From: Geothermobacter ehrlichii
Lineage (GTDB): Bacteria > Desulfobacterota > Desulfuromonadia > Desulfuromonadales > Geothermobacteraceae
Direction: 5' to 3'
DNA length: 64,000 bases
Assembly (NCBI RefSeq): GCF_008124615.1
Contig: NZ_VNIB01000001.1
Location: 248,001-312,000, forward strand
Shown here: in pieces, positions 17,420 through 27,581 of the stretch
How positions within the stretch are numbered: the stretch's first letter is position 1
Layout: each line of letters starts with the position of its first letter
Program-made: the position numbers and the translations under genes
The notes under the pieces: model-generated
What the model was told of the DNA's origin: nothing
The model's input: the letters and a program-made list of their open reading frames with translations, nothing else
The model's database searches: none

Positions 17420-17809
17420 ATGGGCAAGGAGATCTTTTCGACGGCATCGGCGCCGGCGGCCATCGGCCCCTATTCGCAGGCGGTCAGGGTGGGGGATCTG
17501 CTCTTCTGTTCCGGACAGATTCCCCTGGTGCCGGAAACGGGGGAGGTTGTCGGTGAGGATTTGGAGGCGCAGGCCGAACAGGTGATGAAGAACATGGGCG
17601 CGGTTCTGGCCGCGGCCGGGCTCGATTACCGACATGTGGTCAAGACGACCATCTACATGACCGACCTGTCGCGTTTTGCCGAGGTCAACGCCATCTACGG
17701 GCGGTATTTCCCGCAGCAGCCGCCGGCCCGGGCCACGGTCGAGGTCAGTCGCCTGCCGAAGGACGTGCAGATCGAAATCGAGTGGGTTGCCAGTTTTCAG
17801 GCCGGTTGA
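17420..17809 (+). CDS. ridA: RidA family enamine/imine deaminase
   Basis: A 129-residue RidA/YjgF protein, which hydrolyses reactive 2-aminoacrylate-type enamines formed by PLP enzymes. The family signature is present: APAAIGPYSQAV at the start, LLFCSGQIPL, and the C-terminal PARATVEVSRLPKDVQIEIE, with the catalytic Arg in PPARATVEV. It is the last gene of the yicC operon, 27 bases after the RSH gene, and is followed by a strong terminator. Confidence 0.95.
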   Translation: MGKEIFSTASAPAAIGPYSQAVRVGDLLFCSGQIPLVPETGEVVGEDLEAQAEQVMKNMGAVLAAAGLDYRHVVKTTIYMTDLSRFAEVNAIYGRYFPQQPPARATVEVSRLPKDVQIEIEWVASFQAG

Positions 17810-17871
17810 ACCGGTTGGGAGAGGGGGCTGGCGCCGATATTTCGGGTGTCTTTCGGATGTGTCCGGCAAGC

Positions 17872-17907
17872 AAAGAGGGCGGGCCCGCAAGGGCCCGCCC
17901 TCTTTGT
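17872..17907. terminator. Bidirectional intrinsic terminator between ridA and rpmB
   Basis: A perfect 15-bp GC-rich stem (17872-17886 with 17891-17905) with a GCAA loop, flanked by AAAG on one side and TCTTTG on the other. It lies between convergent genes and should stop both. Confidence 0.9.
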
Positions 17908-17930
17908 GAATGTGGTGTCCTGTCCGGCTG

Positions 17931-18125
17931 TCAGCCCGCCTTGACGACGGCCCCCGAACGAATGCAGCGGGTGCAGACCTTCATCGAGCGGACCTGTCCG
18001 TTGTTCTGAACCGCCCTGACCTTCTGCAGGTTGGGGTACCAGATCTTACGGGTCTTGTTATGGGCATGACTGACATTGTTGCCAGTGGTTGGTTTCTTTC
18101 CGCAAACTTCGCAAACCTTGGCCAT
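17931..18125 (-). CDS. rpmB: 50S ribosomal protein L28
   Basis: A 64-residue L28 with the zinc-ribbon form: two cysteine pairs, CEVCGKKP at the start and CTRCIRSG near the end, and the [18 protein letters not shown] core. The ribosome site GAGGAGGT is very strong. It is a single-gene transcript running opposite to the yicC operon. Confidence 0.97.
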   Translation of the reverse strand: MAKVCEVCGKKPTTGNNVSHAHNKTRKIWYPNLQKVRAVQNNGQVRSMKVCTRCIRSGAVVKAG

Positions 18126-18158
18126 GGTCGGTTACCTCCTCGAGAATCAGAACGCAAT

Positions 18159-18187
18159 CTTCTAGCATGCTTCCATCAAGATTGCAA
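18159..18187 (-). promoter_or_regulatory. Candidate sigma70 promoter for rpmB
   Basis: On the minus strand TTGCAA (18182-18187) is separated by exactly 17 bases from TAGAAG (18159-18164). Each box matches the consensus at four of six positions. It lies about 35 bases before the L28 start. Confidence 0.5.
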
Positions 18188-18196
18188 GATTTTTTA

Positions 18197-19435
18197 TCAC
18201 CGGCGCCGTTTGCGGCCGGCGACGGCGAGAAGCTCCAGGGCGGTGAGGGCCTCGCCCGCCAGTCCGAGTTTCGGGTAGAGCAGCGCGCCGGAGGCCAGGT
18301 GGAGGTTTCTTCGGCCCAGCCCGGGGTTGCCCAGACGGCCGCAGAAACCGGCCGCCGCGGCGGGGGGGTGGGGAGTTTCGATCAGCAGCGGCAGGTAGTC
18401 GGTAAAGGGGAAGAGCCTGTCGAGCCGGGCCTTCAGCTCCGGGGTTTCGCTCAGGCCGCAGGCCGTACGGAGCCAGATGTCAGGCCGGCCTTTTCGGCTG
18501 CCAATGGCGATCTGCAGCGGACCGATGTCGCTGGCGAACAGAATCCTCGAGGCATGAACGGCGGCGACCCTGCCGACGAAACGGTCCAGGCGCCAGAGGC
18601 CGGAGCGCGGCTTCTGCAGGGTGGCCGCATCCAACCCCTCGATCGGCCAGCCGGGCTGCCCGGCCAGGGCGACGAGTCCCGCCTGGATTTCTTCTTCGCC
18701 GAATCGGCAGCTCCACCGTCCCGCCACCTGTTTCAGCGCCGTCAGGGTGAAGGCATCGCGATGGGGCACTCCCGCCTCGTTCAGGCGGCGGGAGAGCAGC
18801 GAATCGAGAACGGCCGGCGCCACGCCGTGTTCATTGCGCAGCTGGGCCACGGCGAGGGCAGCCTCGATGACGGTGATGGTGTCGGCCGGCTCGAGGGTTG
18901 CGGTTGAAAGCAGCCCGGAGATCACCCGGGTCGCGGTTGCGGAAGCCCTGGCCGCCTGCAGCCAGTCGGTCAGCAGTTGTCGGTGCAGGCGTGGCGACAG
19001 GCCGTGCTTGATGGCAAGAAACGGCCAGCGCAAGCGGTCTGACCAGCCGCCGGCGGGGGAAAACTTCTCCTGAAGCAGCACCGCCTGCACTTGCCCTCCC
19101 AGGCCGTTCAGCCGGTCGAGCAGGTCGAGAATCTCCGCTGCCTGCCGCGGGTATTCGCGCTGCAGCTCGTCGCGCAGGGGGGCTTCTCCGTGCAGCAGCA
19201 GGCAGGCATCATCCTGACGGAAGTGAATCGGCAGGGGAGGGGCGAGGCAGGTTCGGCCGCCGATTTGTTCGAGCAGGTGTTCCAGCAGAATCGAGGAGGA
19301 CCAGAGCAGGGAGGACGGCCAGCCGAAGCCGTTCAGGTGCAGGATGCGCATCCCGTCACGGGCCAGGATGGCGGCGGCGATCCGGCCGGCGGGAGCGTCG
19401 CCGATAACGATCAGGTCGTAGTACTGTCCCGCCAT
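18197..19435 (-). CDS. FAD/NAD(P)-binding oxidoreductase-like protein
   Basis: A 412-residue protein beginning with a Rossmann strand, DLIVIGDAPAGRIAAAILAR, followed by MRILHL, the layout of FAD-dependent amine-oxidase/phytoene-desaturase relatives. The dinucleotide motif is degenerate (GDAPAG rather than GxGxxG), so cofactor binding is uncertain. The C-terminal block with LHLASGALLYPKLGLAGEALTALE resembles the closing FAD-contact segment of such enzymes. The substrate is unknown. The start could be ATG 19435 or TTG 19453; the latter has a better ribosome site (GGAAGA) but overlaps the DUF523 gene upstream. Confidence 0.7.
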   Translation of the reverse strand: MAGQYYDLIVIGDAPAGRIAAAILARDGMRILHLNGFGWPSSLLWSSSILLEHLLEQIGGRTCLAPPLPIHFRQDDACLLLHGEAPLRDELQREYPRQAAEILDLLDRLNGLGGQVQAVLLQEKFSPAGGWSDRLRWPFLAIKHGLSPRLHRQLLTDWLQAARASATATRVISGLLSTATLEPADTITVIEAALAVAQLRNEHGVAPAVLDSLLSRRLNEAGVPHRDAFTLTALKQVAGRWSCRFGEEEIQAGLVALAGQPGWPIEGLDAATLQKPRSGLWRLDRFVGRVAAVHASRILFASDIGPLQIAIGSRKGRPDIWLRTACGLSETPELKARLDRLFPFTDYLPLLIETPHPPAAAAGFCGRLGNPGLGRRNLHLASGALLYPKLGLAGEALTALELLAVAGRKRRR

Positions 19436-19439
19436 GCGT

Positions 19440-19910
19440 CTATTCCCGTGCAAGATCTTCTTCCGACATCAGCCGCAGGCCGTTCTGTTCGAGCAGGGCG
19501 GCGGTGACTCCCATTCCGGAGACGATCTGTCCCCGGCGGTAGATCTGGCGGACGCCGCAGGAGGGGCTGCGTTCCTTGAGCAGGGCGCAGGTGCAGGCGC
19601 AGATTTGTGCGACCTTGAGGGTCTCCCGGGCGCCCTGGATGAAGCGGCGGCTCATGTCCGTGCCGTGGATGCTGGTGACGCGCCCGCGGTTGGCGAGCAG
19701 TGCGGCGCCGTCCCCCTCGCTGAATTCCGTTTGCGGGCGGGGGGTCGGCAGGCCGGCGAGCTGTTCGGGACAGACCGGAACGGCGACCAGGGCGTGCTCG
19801 CGCAGATGGGCGATGACGCCGTCGTGGCGCTTTTCGCCACCGTCGTAGCGGCAGTTCACCCCCAGTAGACAGGCGCTGACCAGAATCCTGTCGCCAGGGC
19901 GCGGCGTCAT
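19440..19910 (-). CDS. DUF523 family protein
   Basis: A 156-residue DUF523 protein. Family marks are LVSACLLGVNCRYDGG at the start, VCPEQLAGLPTPR, and a cysteine-rich KERSPSCG block near residue 110. Several conserved cysteines suggest metal or cluster binding, but no biochemical role is known to me. It lies one base after purN on the minus strand and immediately before the flavoprotein, so all four minus genes from purM form one transcript. Confidence 0.9.
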   Translation of the reverse strand: MTPRPGDRILVSACLLGVNCRYDGGEKRHDGVIAHLREHALVAVPVCPEQLAGLPTPRPQTEFSEGDGAALLANRGRVTSIHGTDMSRRFIQGARETLKVAQICACTCALLKERSPSCGVRQIYRRGQIVSGMGVTAALLEQNGLRLMSEEDLARE

Positions 19911-19911
19911 C

Positions 19912-20570
19912 TCAGCCTTCCAGCGGCGGATTGACCAGGGCGCTCTCGCCTGGATCGAGGGGAGGATCGATCAGGACCCGGCGGCCCTCGATGCGCAGGC
20001 GTCCCTGGGCGAAGAGCTCGATGGCCCGGGGATAGATGCGGTGTTCCTGCTGCAGAATACGACGGGAGAGGGTCTCCTCGGTGTCGTCCTGCAGCACCGG
20101 CACCACTGCCTGCAGAATGATGGGGCCGGTATCGACGCCGTTGTCGACGAAGTGCACGGTGCAGCCGGCAAAGCGTACTCCGTATTCGAGGGCCTTTTTC
20201 TGGGCGTGCAGTCCGGGAAAGGCGGGCAGCAGTGCCGGATGGATGTTCATGATGCGCCCGGGAAAGGCGTCGAGCAGAACCTCGGTGAGCAGGCGCATGA
20301 ACCCGGCCAGCACCACCAGTTCGACGCCGGACTCCCGCAGGGCGGCGACCAGTGCCCGGTCGTAGTCCTCGCGGCTGGTGAAGGGCCTGTGATCAATGCA
20401 GCGGGCCGGAATGCCGGCCTTGCGCGCCCGTTCGAGGGCACCGGCATCGGGATTGTTGCTGATGACGACGGCAATCTCGGCCGGCAGGCTGCCGTCGGCG
20501 CAGCGGTCGATGATCGCCTGCAGATTGGTTCCCCCGCCCGAGGCGAGGATGCCGAGTCGCAGTTTGCCGC

Positions 20571-20574
<4 letters not shown>
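19912..20574 (-). CDS. purN: Phosphoribosylglycinamide formyltransferase
   Basis: A 220-residue GAR transformylase of the 10-formyl-THF type, step three of purine synthesis. It carries the phosphate loop [11 protein letters not shown], the catalytic [10 protein letters not shown] with His, and [16 protein letters not shown] with the catalytic Asp. The start codon overlaps the purM stop (ATGA), indicating translational coupling. Confidence 0.97.
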
Positions 20575-21641
<1,067 letters not shown>

Positions 21642-21670
21642 GGTGCCCTCCTGGGAGAAAAGTGGACCTT

Positions 21671-21699
21671 TTTGTAAATCAACGGCGTTCAGGTGTCAA
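21671..21699 (-). promoter_or_regulatory. Candidate sigma70 promoter for purM
   Basis: Minus-strand TTGACA (21694-21699), a 17-base spacer, and TACAAA (21671-21676). The -35 box is perfect. It lies about 30 bases before the purM TTG start, in the divergent purM-rimI gap. Confidence 0.6.
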
Positions 21700-21739
21700 T
21701 GGTTGCCTCGAACGGGGCTGTCGACGGGTGGCGAAGTTC

Positions 21740-21768
21740 TTTACAGGCCGGTTGGCCTCATCTATCAT
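21740..21768 (+). promoter_or_regulatory. Candidate sigma70 promoter for rimI-pyrK-pyrD
   Basis: TTTACA (21740-21745), a 17-base spacer, TATCAT (21763-21768), about 60 bases before the rimI start. It is back to back with the purM promoter, so purine and pyrimidine genes share this control region. Confidence 0.55.
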
Positions 21769-21830
21769 ACGCTGGACCCGGTTCCGGCGCCCAGTGCCCA
21801 TGAACGCGGGGCGATGACAGCGGTGGAGCG

Positions 21831-22286
21831 ATGTCTATGCCGGTCGCCATCAGGCCGATGACCAGAAGCGATATCGAACAGGTTACCCTGATCGAGCGTG
21901 CTTGTCAGCCCCATCCCTGGGACGCCGGAATTTTTCGCCGCGAACTGGACAACCCCGACGCCAGGCTGGTCGTCGCCGAAACGGCTGGCTGCGTCGCCGC
22001 CTTTCTGGTGAGCTGGCAGGTGCTGGACGAGGTTGAGATTCACAATGTCTGTGTCGCTCCGGCTTTCCGCCGGCAGGGGCTGGCGCGCGCCCTGCTGACG
22101 GACCTGTTCACTGCCACGGAGGGAGCGCGTCATTTTCTCGAAGTCAGAGTCGGCAACCTGCCTGCCGTCAGGCTCTACGAAAGCCTCGGCTTCGTCCGGC
22201 AGGCGGTCCGCCGACGCTATTATCATGACGGCGAAGACGCCCTGGTCATGGTCCGCGAGGCCGGGGCCGCCGGAATTCGACCCTGA
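21831..22286 (+). CDS. rimI: Ribosomal protein bS18 alanine N-acetyltransferase
   Basis: A 151-residue GNAT-fold acetyltransferase with RimI features: an N-terminal RPMTRSDIEQVTLIERACQ helix pair, the acetyl-CoA loop VAPAFRRQGLARALL, LEVRVGNLPAVRLYESLGF and the C-terminal RRRYYHDGEDALVM. It would acetylate the N-terminus of S18 and possibly other proteins. ATG 21831 and ATG 21837 are both possible starts. Confidence 0.92.
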   Translation: MSMPVAIRPMTRSDIEQVTLIERACQPHPWDAGIFRRELDNPDARLVVAETAGCVAAFLVSWQVLDEVEIHNVCVAPAFRRQGLARALLTDLFTATEGARHFLEVRVGNLPAVRLYESLGFVRQAVRRRYYHDGEDALVMVREAGAAGIRP

Positions 22287-22306
22287 ATGCTGGAGAGATT
22301 CGACCC

Positions 22307-23164
22307 ATGCCCAATTTCAAGACCCGCATCCTGGCCAACCAGGAAATCGCGCCGGGATACTGGCGCATGCGCATCCAGGCCCCGGGAGCCGTCGCCGCCT
22401 GCCGGCCGGGCCAGTTCCTGATGTTTCGGGTGCAGCTGTCCCTGCTGCCGCTTCTGCGTCGCCCCTTCGGCATTTTCCGCACCGGGTTCCAGCCGTCCGA
22501 TGTCGACGGCCTTCCTCCCGTCGAATATCTCGAAATTCTCTACAAGGTGGTCGGCCAGGGAACGGCGATGATGAGCGAACTGCACCAGGGCGACCGGGTG
22601 GAGATCCTGTCGCCGCTGGGCCGCGGCTTCGATCCCGGGCAGCCGGGCAGGGAGAAGATTCTGGTTGGTGGCGGCATCGGGCTGGTGCCGCTGTTCATGC
22701 TCGCCGAACAGCTGGTTGCCGACAGCAAGGTGCGTCTGCTCATGGGCGGCCGCACACGCGACGACATCATCGCCATCACCGAGTTCGAGCGTCTCGGGGT
22801 CGAAACCTACACCTCGACAGAGGACGGCAGCCTCGGCGAGCAGGGACTGGTGACCGACGTGCTAGAGAAGAAGCTGGACCAGGTCGCCGACGCTGAAGTC
22901 TTTGCCTGCGGTCCGATGCCGATGCTGGAAGCGGTGCACCGGATTTGCAGCCGCCACGGCGTGCCGCTGCAGGTTTCCCTCGAGGCCCTGATGGCCTGCG
23001 GGGTCGGCGCCTGTCTTGGCTGCGTGGTCAAGGGAGCCGGCCATTCCGACGAAAATCCCCGCTACCTCTGTACCTGCAAGGAGGGGCCGGTGTTCCGCTC
23101 GGAACAGCTCGACTGGAGCCGCCTGGAAAAGACCGACAGTTTCTGCGAGGGGTGCAAGCAATGA
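22307..23164 (+). CDS. pyrK: Dihydroorotate dehydrogenase electron-transfer subunit
   Basis: A 285-residue PyrK, the FAD/2Fe-2S partner of the class 1B dihydroorotate dehydrogenase, passing electrons to NAD. It has the flavin-binding [10 protein letters not shown], the NAD-binding [20 protein letters not shown] and the four-cysteine cluster loop [13 protein letters not shown]...CTCKEGPVF near residues 230-260. Its stop overlaps the pyrD start. Confidence 0.96.
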   Translation: MPNFKTRILANQEIAPGYWRMRIQAPGAVAACRPGQFLMFRVQLSLLPLLRRPFGIFRTGFQPSDVDGLPPVEYLEILYKVVGQGTAMMSELHQGDRVEILSPLGRGFDPGQPGREKILVGGGIGLVPLFMLAEQLVADSKVRLLMGGRTRDDIIAITEFERLGVETYTSTEDGSLGEQGLVTDVLEKKLDQVADAEVFACGPMPMLEAVHRICSRHGVPLQVSLEALMACGVGACLGCVVKGAGHSDENPRYLCTCKEGPVFRSEQLDWSRLEKTDSFCEGCKQ

Positions 23165-24096
23165 GCGAGGCAAAAGAAATGAAGGTTTCCCTGGCCGTCG
23201 AGGTGGCCGGCATCCAGATGAAAAACCCGGTCATGCCGGCTTCAGGCACCTTCGGCTACGGCGAGGAATACGCACCCTATATCGACCTGAACAACCTGGG
23301 GGCCATCGTCACCAAGGGTCTGTCCCTGCGCCCCAAGGCGGGCAATCCGACGCCGCGCATCACCGAGACGGTCAGCGGCATGCTCAACGCCATCGGCCTG
23401 CAGAATGTCGGCGTCGACGCTTTCATCGAGCACAAAATGCCCTTTCTGCGCGAGCTCAACACGCCGGTCATCGCCAATTTCTTCGGCAACACCCTGGACG
23501 AGTACGGCGAGGTGGCGAGGCGGCTCGATGCCATTCCAGAGCTGGCTGGCGTCGAGCTGAACATCTCCTGTCCCAACGTCAAGCAGGGCGGGATTGTCTT
23601 TGGCACCGACCCCAAGGCGGCCTTCGACGCCGTCAACGTGGTGCGGAAAAATCTGCGGAAGCCGCTCATTGTCAAGCTCACGCCCAACGTGACCGATATC
23701 ACCGAAATCGCCCGGGCGGCCGAGGATGCCGGTGCCGACGCCCTGAGCTGCATCAACACCATCACCGGCATGGCCATCGATGTCCGGACCCGCCGGCCGA
23801 AGATAGCCAACCGTACCGGCGGTCTGTCGGGGCCGGCCATCCGCCCGGTCGCGGTGCGCATGGTGCATCAGGTCGTGCAGGCGGTGAAGATTCCGGTCAT
23901 CGGCGTCGGCGGCATCAGTACGGCCGAGGATGCGCTCGAATTTCTCATCGCCGGTGCCAGCGCGGTTCAGGTCGGCACGGCCAATTTTGTTGATCCCGAC
24001 GCCATGCAGAAGGTGATCGACGGCCTGGAGCGTTTCTGCCTGGAGGAAGGTATCGGGGACATTCGCACGCTGATCGGCAGTCTGGAAGGGCAGTGA
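23161..24096 (+). CDS. pyrD: Dihydroorotate dehydrogenase, class 1B catalytic subunit
   Basis: A 311-residue FMN enzyme oxidising dihydroorotate to orotate. It has [16 protein letters not shown], the active-site loop [14 protein letters not shown] with the catalytic Cys of class 1[10 protein letters not shown], and the FMN phosphate segments [16 protein letters not shown] and [10 protein letters not shown]. The ATG overlaps the pyrK stop by four bases. Its own stop codon lies inside the left arm of a heptamer-type inverted repeat. Confidence 0.97.
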   Translation: MSEAKEMKVSLAVEVAGIQMKNPVMPASGTFGYGEEYAPYIDLNNLGAIVTKGLSLRPKAGNPTPRITETVSGMLNAIGLQNVGVDAFIEHKMPFLRELNTPVIANFFGNTLDEYGEVARRLDAIPELAGVELNISCPNVKQGGIVFGTDPKAAFDAVNVVRKNLRKPLIVKLTPNVTDITEIARAAEDAGADALSCINTITGMAIDVRTRRPKIANRTGGLSGPAIRPVAVRMVHQVVQAVKIPVIGVGGISTAEDALEFLIAGASAVQVGTANFVDPDAMQKVIDGLERFCLEEGIGDIRTLIGSLEGQ

Positions 24097-24156
24097 CAAG
24101 TGCCCGGGTGACGAGTAACGCGTAAAACCCGTCGCTTGTCACCCGTCACTCGTCAC
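24093..24156. repeat. Gene-less inverted pair of the heptamer repeat family
   Basis: The left arm (24093-24122) and right arm (24128-24156) form a near-palindrome of about 29 bases per arm around a short A-rich loop. Both arms consist of the same 7-bp words (GGTGACG, AGTGACG, GTGACAA) as the arrays around the four-helix-bundle gene at 13821-14301. It includes the pyrD stop codon. It could act as a transcript hairpin or be an empty form of the element. Confidence 0.85.
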
Positions 24157-24165
24157 CGATTTTAC

Positions 24166-26808
24166 ATGGAGATCATCACCACCCACGTCAACGCCGATTT
24201 CGACTGTCTCGGCGCCATGATCGCCGCCCGGAAGCTCTATCCGGAAGCGGAGATGGTCTTTCCCGGTTCGCGGGAGAGAAACCTGCGCGAGTTCTTTTTG
24301 CGCAGTACCGCCTACGCCTTCGATTTCAAGCGCCTGCGCGATATCGATCTGGCGGCGGTCGATCGCCTGATCCTGGTCGATGTCAGCCAGTCGGAGCGCA
24401 TCGGTCCTTTCGGCGACCTTGCCCGCAATCCGCAGATACAGGTCCATATCTACGATCATCATCCCGCCGAATCCTCCGACCTTGAGGCCGAGCTGGCCGA
24501 CATCCGCCCGGTCGGCTCGACGGTCACCGTCTTCTGCCAGATTTTCATGGAGCGCGGCATCCGGCCCGATCCGGAAGAAGCCACCCTGATGATGCTCGGA
24601 CTCTACGAGGATACGGGCAGCCTGCAGTTCAGCAACATCACCCGCGCCGATTTCGAGGCGGCCGCCTTTCTGCACGAGTGCGGTGCCGTGATGCAGACGG
24701 TGAGCGAATTTCTCACCCAGGAGCTGACCGCCGAACAGGTCGATGTTCTGCACCAGCTGATCAAGAACCGCCAGGTGCTGAGCGTCAACGGCGTCGACAT
24801 CTCCATCAGCCATGCGACCACCGCTCACTATGTCGGTGACCTGGCGGTGCTGGCGCACAAGCTCAAGGACATGGAAAACCTCGACGCCCTGATCATCGCC
24901 GCCCGGATGGAGGATCGGGTGTTCATGGTCGGCCGCTCGCGCATTCCCGAGGTGCATGTCGGCTCCATTCTCGAGGAATTCGGCGGCGGCGGGCATTCCT
25001 TCGCCGCTTCCGGCACCGTCAAGGGGCAGACCCTGGTGCAGATCCTCGACCGTCTGCCGGGTGTGCTGCAGCGGCAGGTCAATCCCCGCTGGCGGGCCGC
25101 GCAGCTGATGTCCTCGCCGGCCAAGACCATCGCCCCGACGCAGACCATCGCCGAGGCGCGCGATCTGCTCACCCGTTATCACATCAACGTGCTGCCGGTG
25201 GTCGAGCAGGGACGGGTCGTGGGGCTGATCAGCCGGCAGACCGCCGAAAGGGCGGCTTTTCACGGCCTGGAGCGCCGTCCGGTGGGCGATTACATGGAAT
25301 CGGATTTTTCCGTCGCCGCGCCGGACAGTTCGCTGCAGTATCTGCAGGAGCTGATCGTCGACCGCAACCAGCGGCTGGTTCCCATCGTCGATGAAAGCGG
25401 ACTGGTCGGGGTGCTGACCCGCACCGACCTGCTGCGCAAGCTGATCGAAATGGGTCGCATCGCCTCGAGCGGGCAGGACGCCGCCCGGGATCTTCCTGAT
25501 ACCTGGCTGAAGAAGAAGCAGCTTGCCCGCTTTCTGCGGGAAAGGCTGCCGAAACGGATTCACGATCTGCTGAGGGATTTCGGGCAGGTTGCCGACGATC
25601 TCGGTCTGAATCTTTTCGTCGTCGGCGGTTTTGTCCGTGACCTGTTGCTGCGTCAGGAGAATTTCGATATCGATCTGGTCGTCGAAGGGGACGGCATCGC
25701 CTTTGCCCGCCGCTGCGCCGAGCGCTTCGCCTGCCGTTTTCGCAGCCACGAAAAGTTCGGCACCGCCGTGATCATCTTCGAGGACGGCTTCAAGGTCGAT
25801 GTCGCATCGGCGCGCATGGAATACTACAGTCGGCCGGCGGCTTTGCCGACGGTCGAATACGCCTCCATCAAGCTCGATCTGTTTCGGCGTGACTTCACCA
25901 TCAACACCCTGGCCATCGCCCTGAACAGGGGTCGCTACGGCGAGCTGCTCGATTTTTTCGGCGGCCAGCGCGATCTCAAGGACAAGGCGATCCGCGTGCT
26001 GCACAATCTCAGTTTCGTCGAGGATCCGACCCGGGTTTTCCGTGCCGTCCGCTTCGAGCAGCGCCTTGGATTCCGCATCGGCCGGCCGACCGAACATCTG
26101 CTGCGCGGCGCCGTGCGCCAGGGTTTCGTCGAGCGGGTGGGGGGGAGCAGGCTCTTCCGTGAACTCGAACTGATCCTGCGCGAGCCGGATCCCTGGCCGG
26201 CGGTCGAAAGGCTGGCCTCTTTCGACCTGCTCAGGTTCGTTCATCCGCAACTGAAGCTGGACAAGACGCTCGCCCGCGTTTTTGCCGAGGCGAGCCGGGT
26301 CGTCCACTGGTACCAGCTTCTTTTTCTCGAGCGTCCCTGCCGCCCCTGGCTGATCTATTTTCTCTGCCTGACCTCGGCCCTGGGCAGAGAGGCGATGGCG
26401 GAGGCCTGCCGCCGACTCAACGTTCCCCCGCGGATTGCGCGGCTCGTCACCGAGGGCCGGGAAGAGGCCCTGGCCGTCCGGCAGCGGATGAGGCGATGGC
26501 GGCACAGAAAGAAGCCGCCGGCCGCCAGCGAAATCTACCGGCTTCTGCATCCTTTGGAACGGGATCTGGTGCTCTTTGTCATGTCGCTGGCCGAGGACGA
26601 GAGGATCAAGCAGTGGATCAGTCACTATTTCAACCACCTGGCCCAGGTGAAATGCGAGCTGGACGGGGACGATCTTCGCCAGCTCGGCATCCCGCCGGGC
26701 CCGGTCTACCGAGCGATTCTGGATGACCTGCTCAACGCCCGTCTCGACGGCCGTGTGACCGGCCGGGACGAGGAGCTGGCCTACGTCCGCAGGCGGCATC
26801 TTTCGTGA
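24166..26808 (+). CDS. DHH phosphoesterase / CBS pair / tRNA nucleotidyltransferase-poly(A) polymerase fusion
   Basis: An 880-residue three-part protein. Residues 1-310 are a DHH/DHHA1 phosphoesterase (NADFDCLGAM, DHH motif in IYDHHPAE, and the GGGGH segment EFGGGGHSFAASG). Residues 320-440 are two CBS domains that probably bind an adenine nucleotide. Residues 480-880 are a class II nucleotidyltransferase head, with VVGGFVRDLLL and FDIDLV metal-binding aspartates, plus the neck/body. Related fusions in Geobacter-type bacteria add A or CCA ends to tRNA; the DHH part may degrade oligonucleotides. ATG 24166 follows the repeat; an upstream start at 24136 would only translate repeat sequence. Confidence 0.92.
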   Translation: MEIITTHVNADFDCLGAMIAARKLYPEAEMVFPGSRERNLREFFLRSTAYAFDFKRLRDIDLAAVDRLILVDVSQSERIGPFGDLARNPQIQVHIYDHHPAESSDLEAELADIRPVGSTVTVFCQIFMERGIRPDPEEATLMMLGLYEDTGSLQFSNITRADFEAAAFLHECGAVMQTVSEFLTQELTAEQVDVLHQLIKNRQVLSVNGVDISISHATTAHYVGDLAVLAHKLKDMENLDALIIAARMEDRVFMVGRSRIPEVHVGSILEEFGGGGHSFAASGTVKGQTLVQILDRLPGVLQRQVNPRWRAAQLMSSPAKTIAPTQTIAEARDLLTRYHINVLPVVEQGRVVGLISRQTAERAAFHGLERRPVGDYMESDFSVAAPDSSLQYLQELIVDRNQRLVPIVDESGLVGVLTRTDLLRKLIEMGRIASSGQDAARDLPDTWLKKKQLARFLRERLPKRIHDLLRDFGQVADDLGLNLFVVGGFVRDLLLRQENFDIDLVVEGDGIAFARRCAERFACRFRSHEKFGTAVIIFEDGFKVDVASARMEYYSRPAALPTVEYASIKLDLFRRDFTINTLAIALNRGRYGELLDFFGGQRDLKDKAIRVLHNLSFVEDPTRVFRAVRFEQRLGFRIGRPTEHLLRGAVRQGFVERVGGSRLFRELELILREPDPWPAVERLASFDLLRFVHPQLKLDKTLARVFAEASRVVHWYQLLFLERPCRPWLIYFLCLTSALGREAMAEACRRLNVPPRIARLVTEGREEALAVRQRMRRWRHRKKPPAASEIYRLLHPLERDLVLFVMSLAEDERIKQWISHYFNHLAQVKCELDGDDLRQLGIPPGPVYRAILDDLLNARLDGRVTGRDEELAYVRRRHLS

Positions 26809-26888
26809 CGGCACAATCGTTTCCCTTCATTGACTCGCCCTGACCCATCTGTTAAATAGGTGCGAATCCCTTGCTGGAAAGGTCTCAG

Positions 26889-27575
26889 GTGGAAACGCTT
26901 CTCGCCAAAATCTCCATTATGCTCGCCCCGGCGCTCTTTGCCGTTACCATGCACGAGGTCGGGCATGGCTGGGTGGCTGAAAAGATGGGGGACCCGACCG
27001 CCCGTCTGCTCGGCAGACTGACCCTGAATCCCTTCCGCCATCTCGACCCGATCGGTACCCTGGCCCTGTTCCTTTTCGGATTCGGCTGGGCCAGGCCGGT
27101 GCCGGTCAATTTCGGCAACATGCGCAACCCCCGCCAGGGCATGATCTGGGTGGCGCTGGCCGGACCGGCCGTCAATCTGCTGCTCGCCTGCCTGTCGGCG
27201 CTGCTGCTGCGCGGGCTGTTCATCGTCGGCAGCGAGCTGGTCGATGCCGGCACCCTGGTCGACAGGGTGCTGCAACCGCTGGCCCTGATGGTGGCCTCGA
27301 GCCTCTTCATCAACGTTCTGCTTGGCACCTTCAACCTGCTTCCGGTTCCTCCGCTCGACGGCGGCCGGGTTTTGTCCGGGCTGCTTCCCGAAAGGCAGGC
27401 GGCCTTTCTGGCCAAAATAGAGCCCTTTGGGTTCGTCATCGTTCTGCTGCTCATCTTCTATACCGATATCTGGAGACTGGTGCTCGGTCCCCTGATCTGG
27501 GGGATCGTGGCGGGACTTTCCGGGCCGGCAGCTCCCCTGGTGCACCAGATGGCGGGGATACTGGTCGGTCACTGA
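26889..27575 (+). CDS. Site-2 protease family (M50) membrane metalloprotease
   Basis: A 228-residue membrane protein with the zinc motif MHEVGHGW near residue 18 and the second zinc ligand in NLLPVPPLDGGRVL near 155. At least four hydrophobic segments surround them. It lacks a PDZ domain, so it belongs to the compact M50 group whose substrates are unknown. The GTG at 26889 is preferred because GGAAAGG lies 6 bases upstream; TTG 26871 would add six residues. It precedes scpA by 6 bases, a common pairing. Confidence 0.87.
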   Translation: METLLAKISIMLAPALFAVTMHEVGHGWVAEKMGDPTARLLGRLTLNPFRHLDPIGTLALFLFGFGWARPVPVNFGNMRNPRQGMIWVALAGPAVNLLLACLSALLLRGLFIVGSELVDAGTLVDRVLQPLALMVASSLFINVLLGTFNLLPVPPLDGGRVLSGLLPERQAAFLAKIEPFGFVIVLLLIFYTDIWRLVLGPLIWGIVAGLSGPAAPLVHQMAGILVGH

Positions 27576-27581
27576 GGCCGT

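Noticed and set aside
24139-26814. A continuous 891-codon open frame on the minus strand
   Set aside because: It is the exact antisense of the DHH/CBS/poly(A) polymerase fusion, whose protein has clear domains; the antisense product has none. GC-rich codon usage leaves few stops on the opposite strand.
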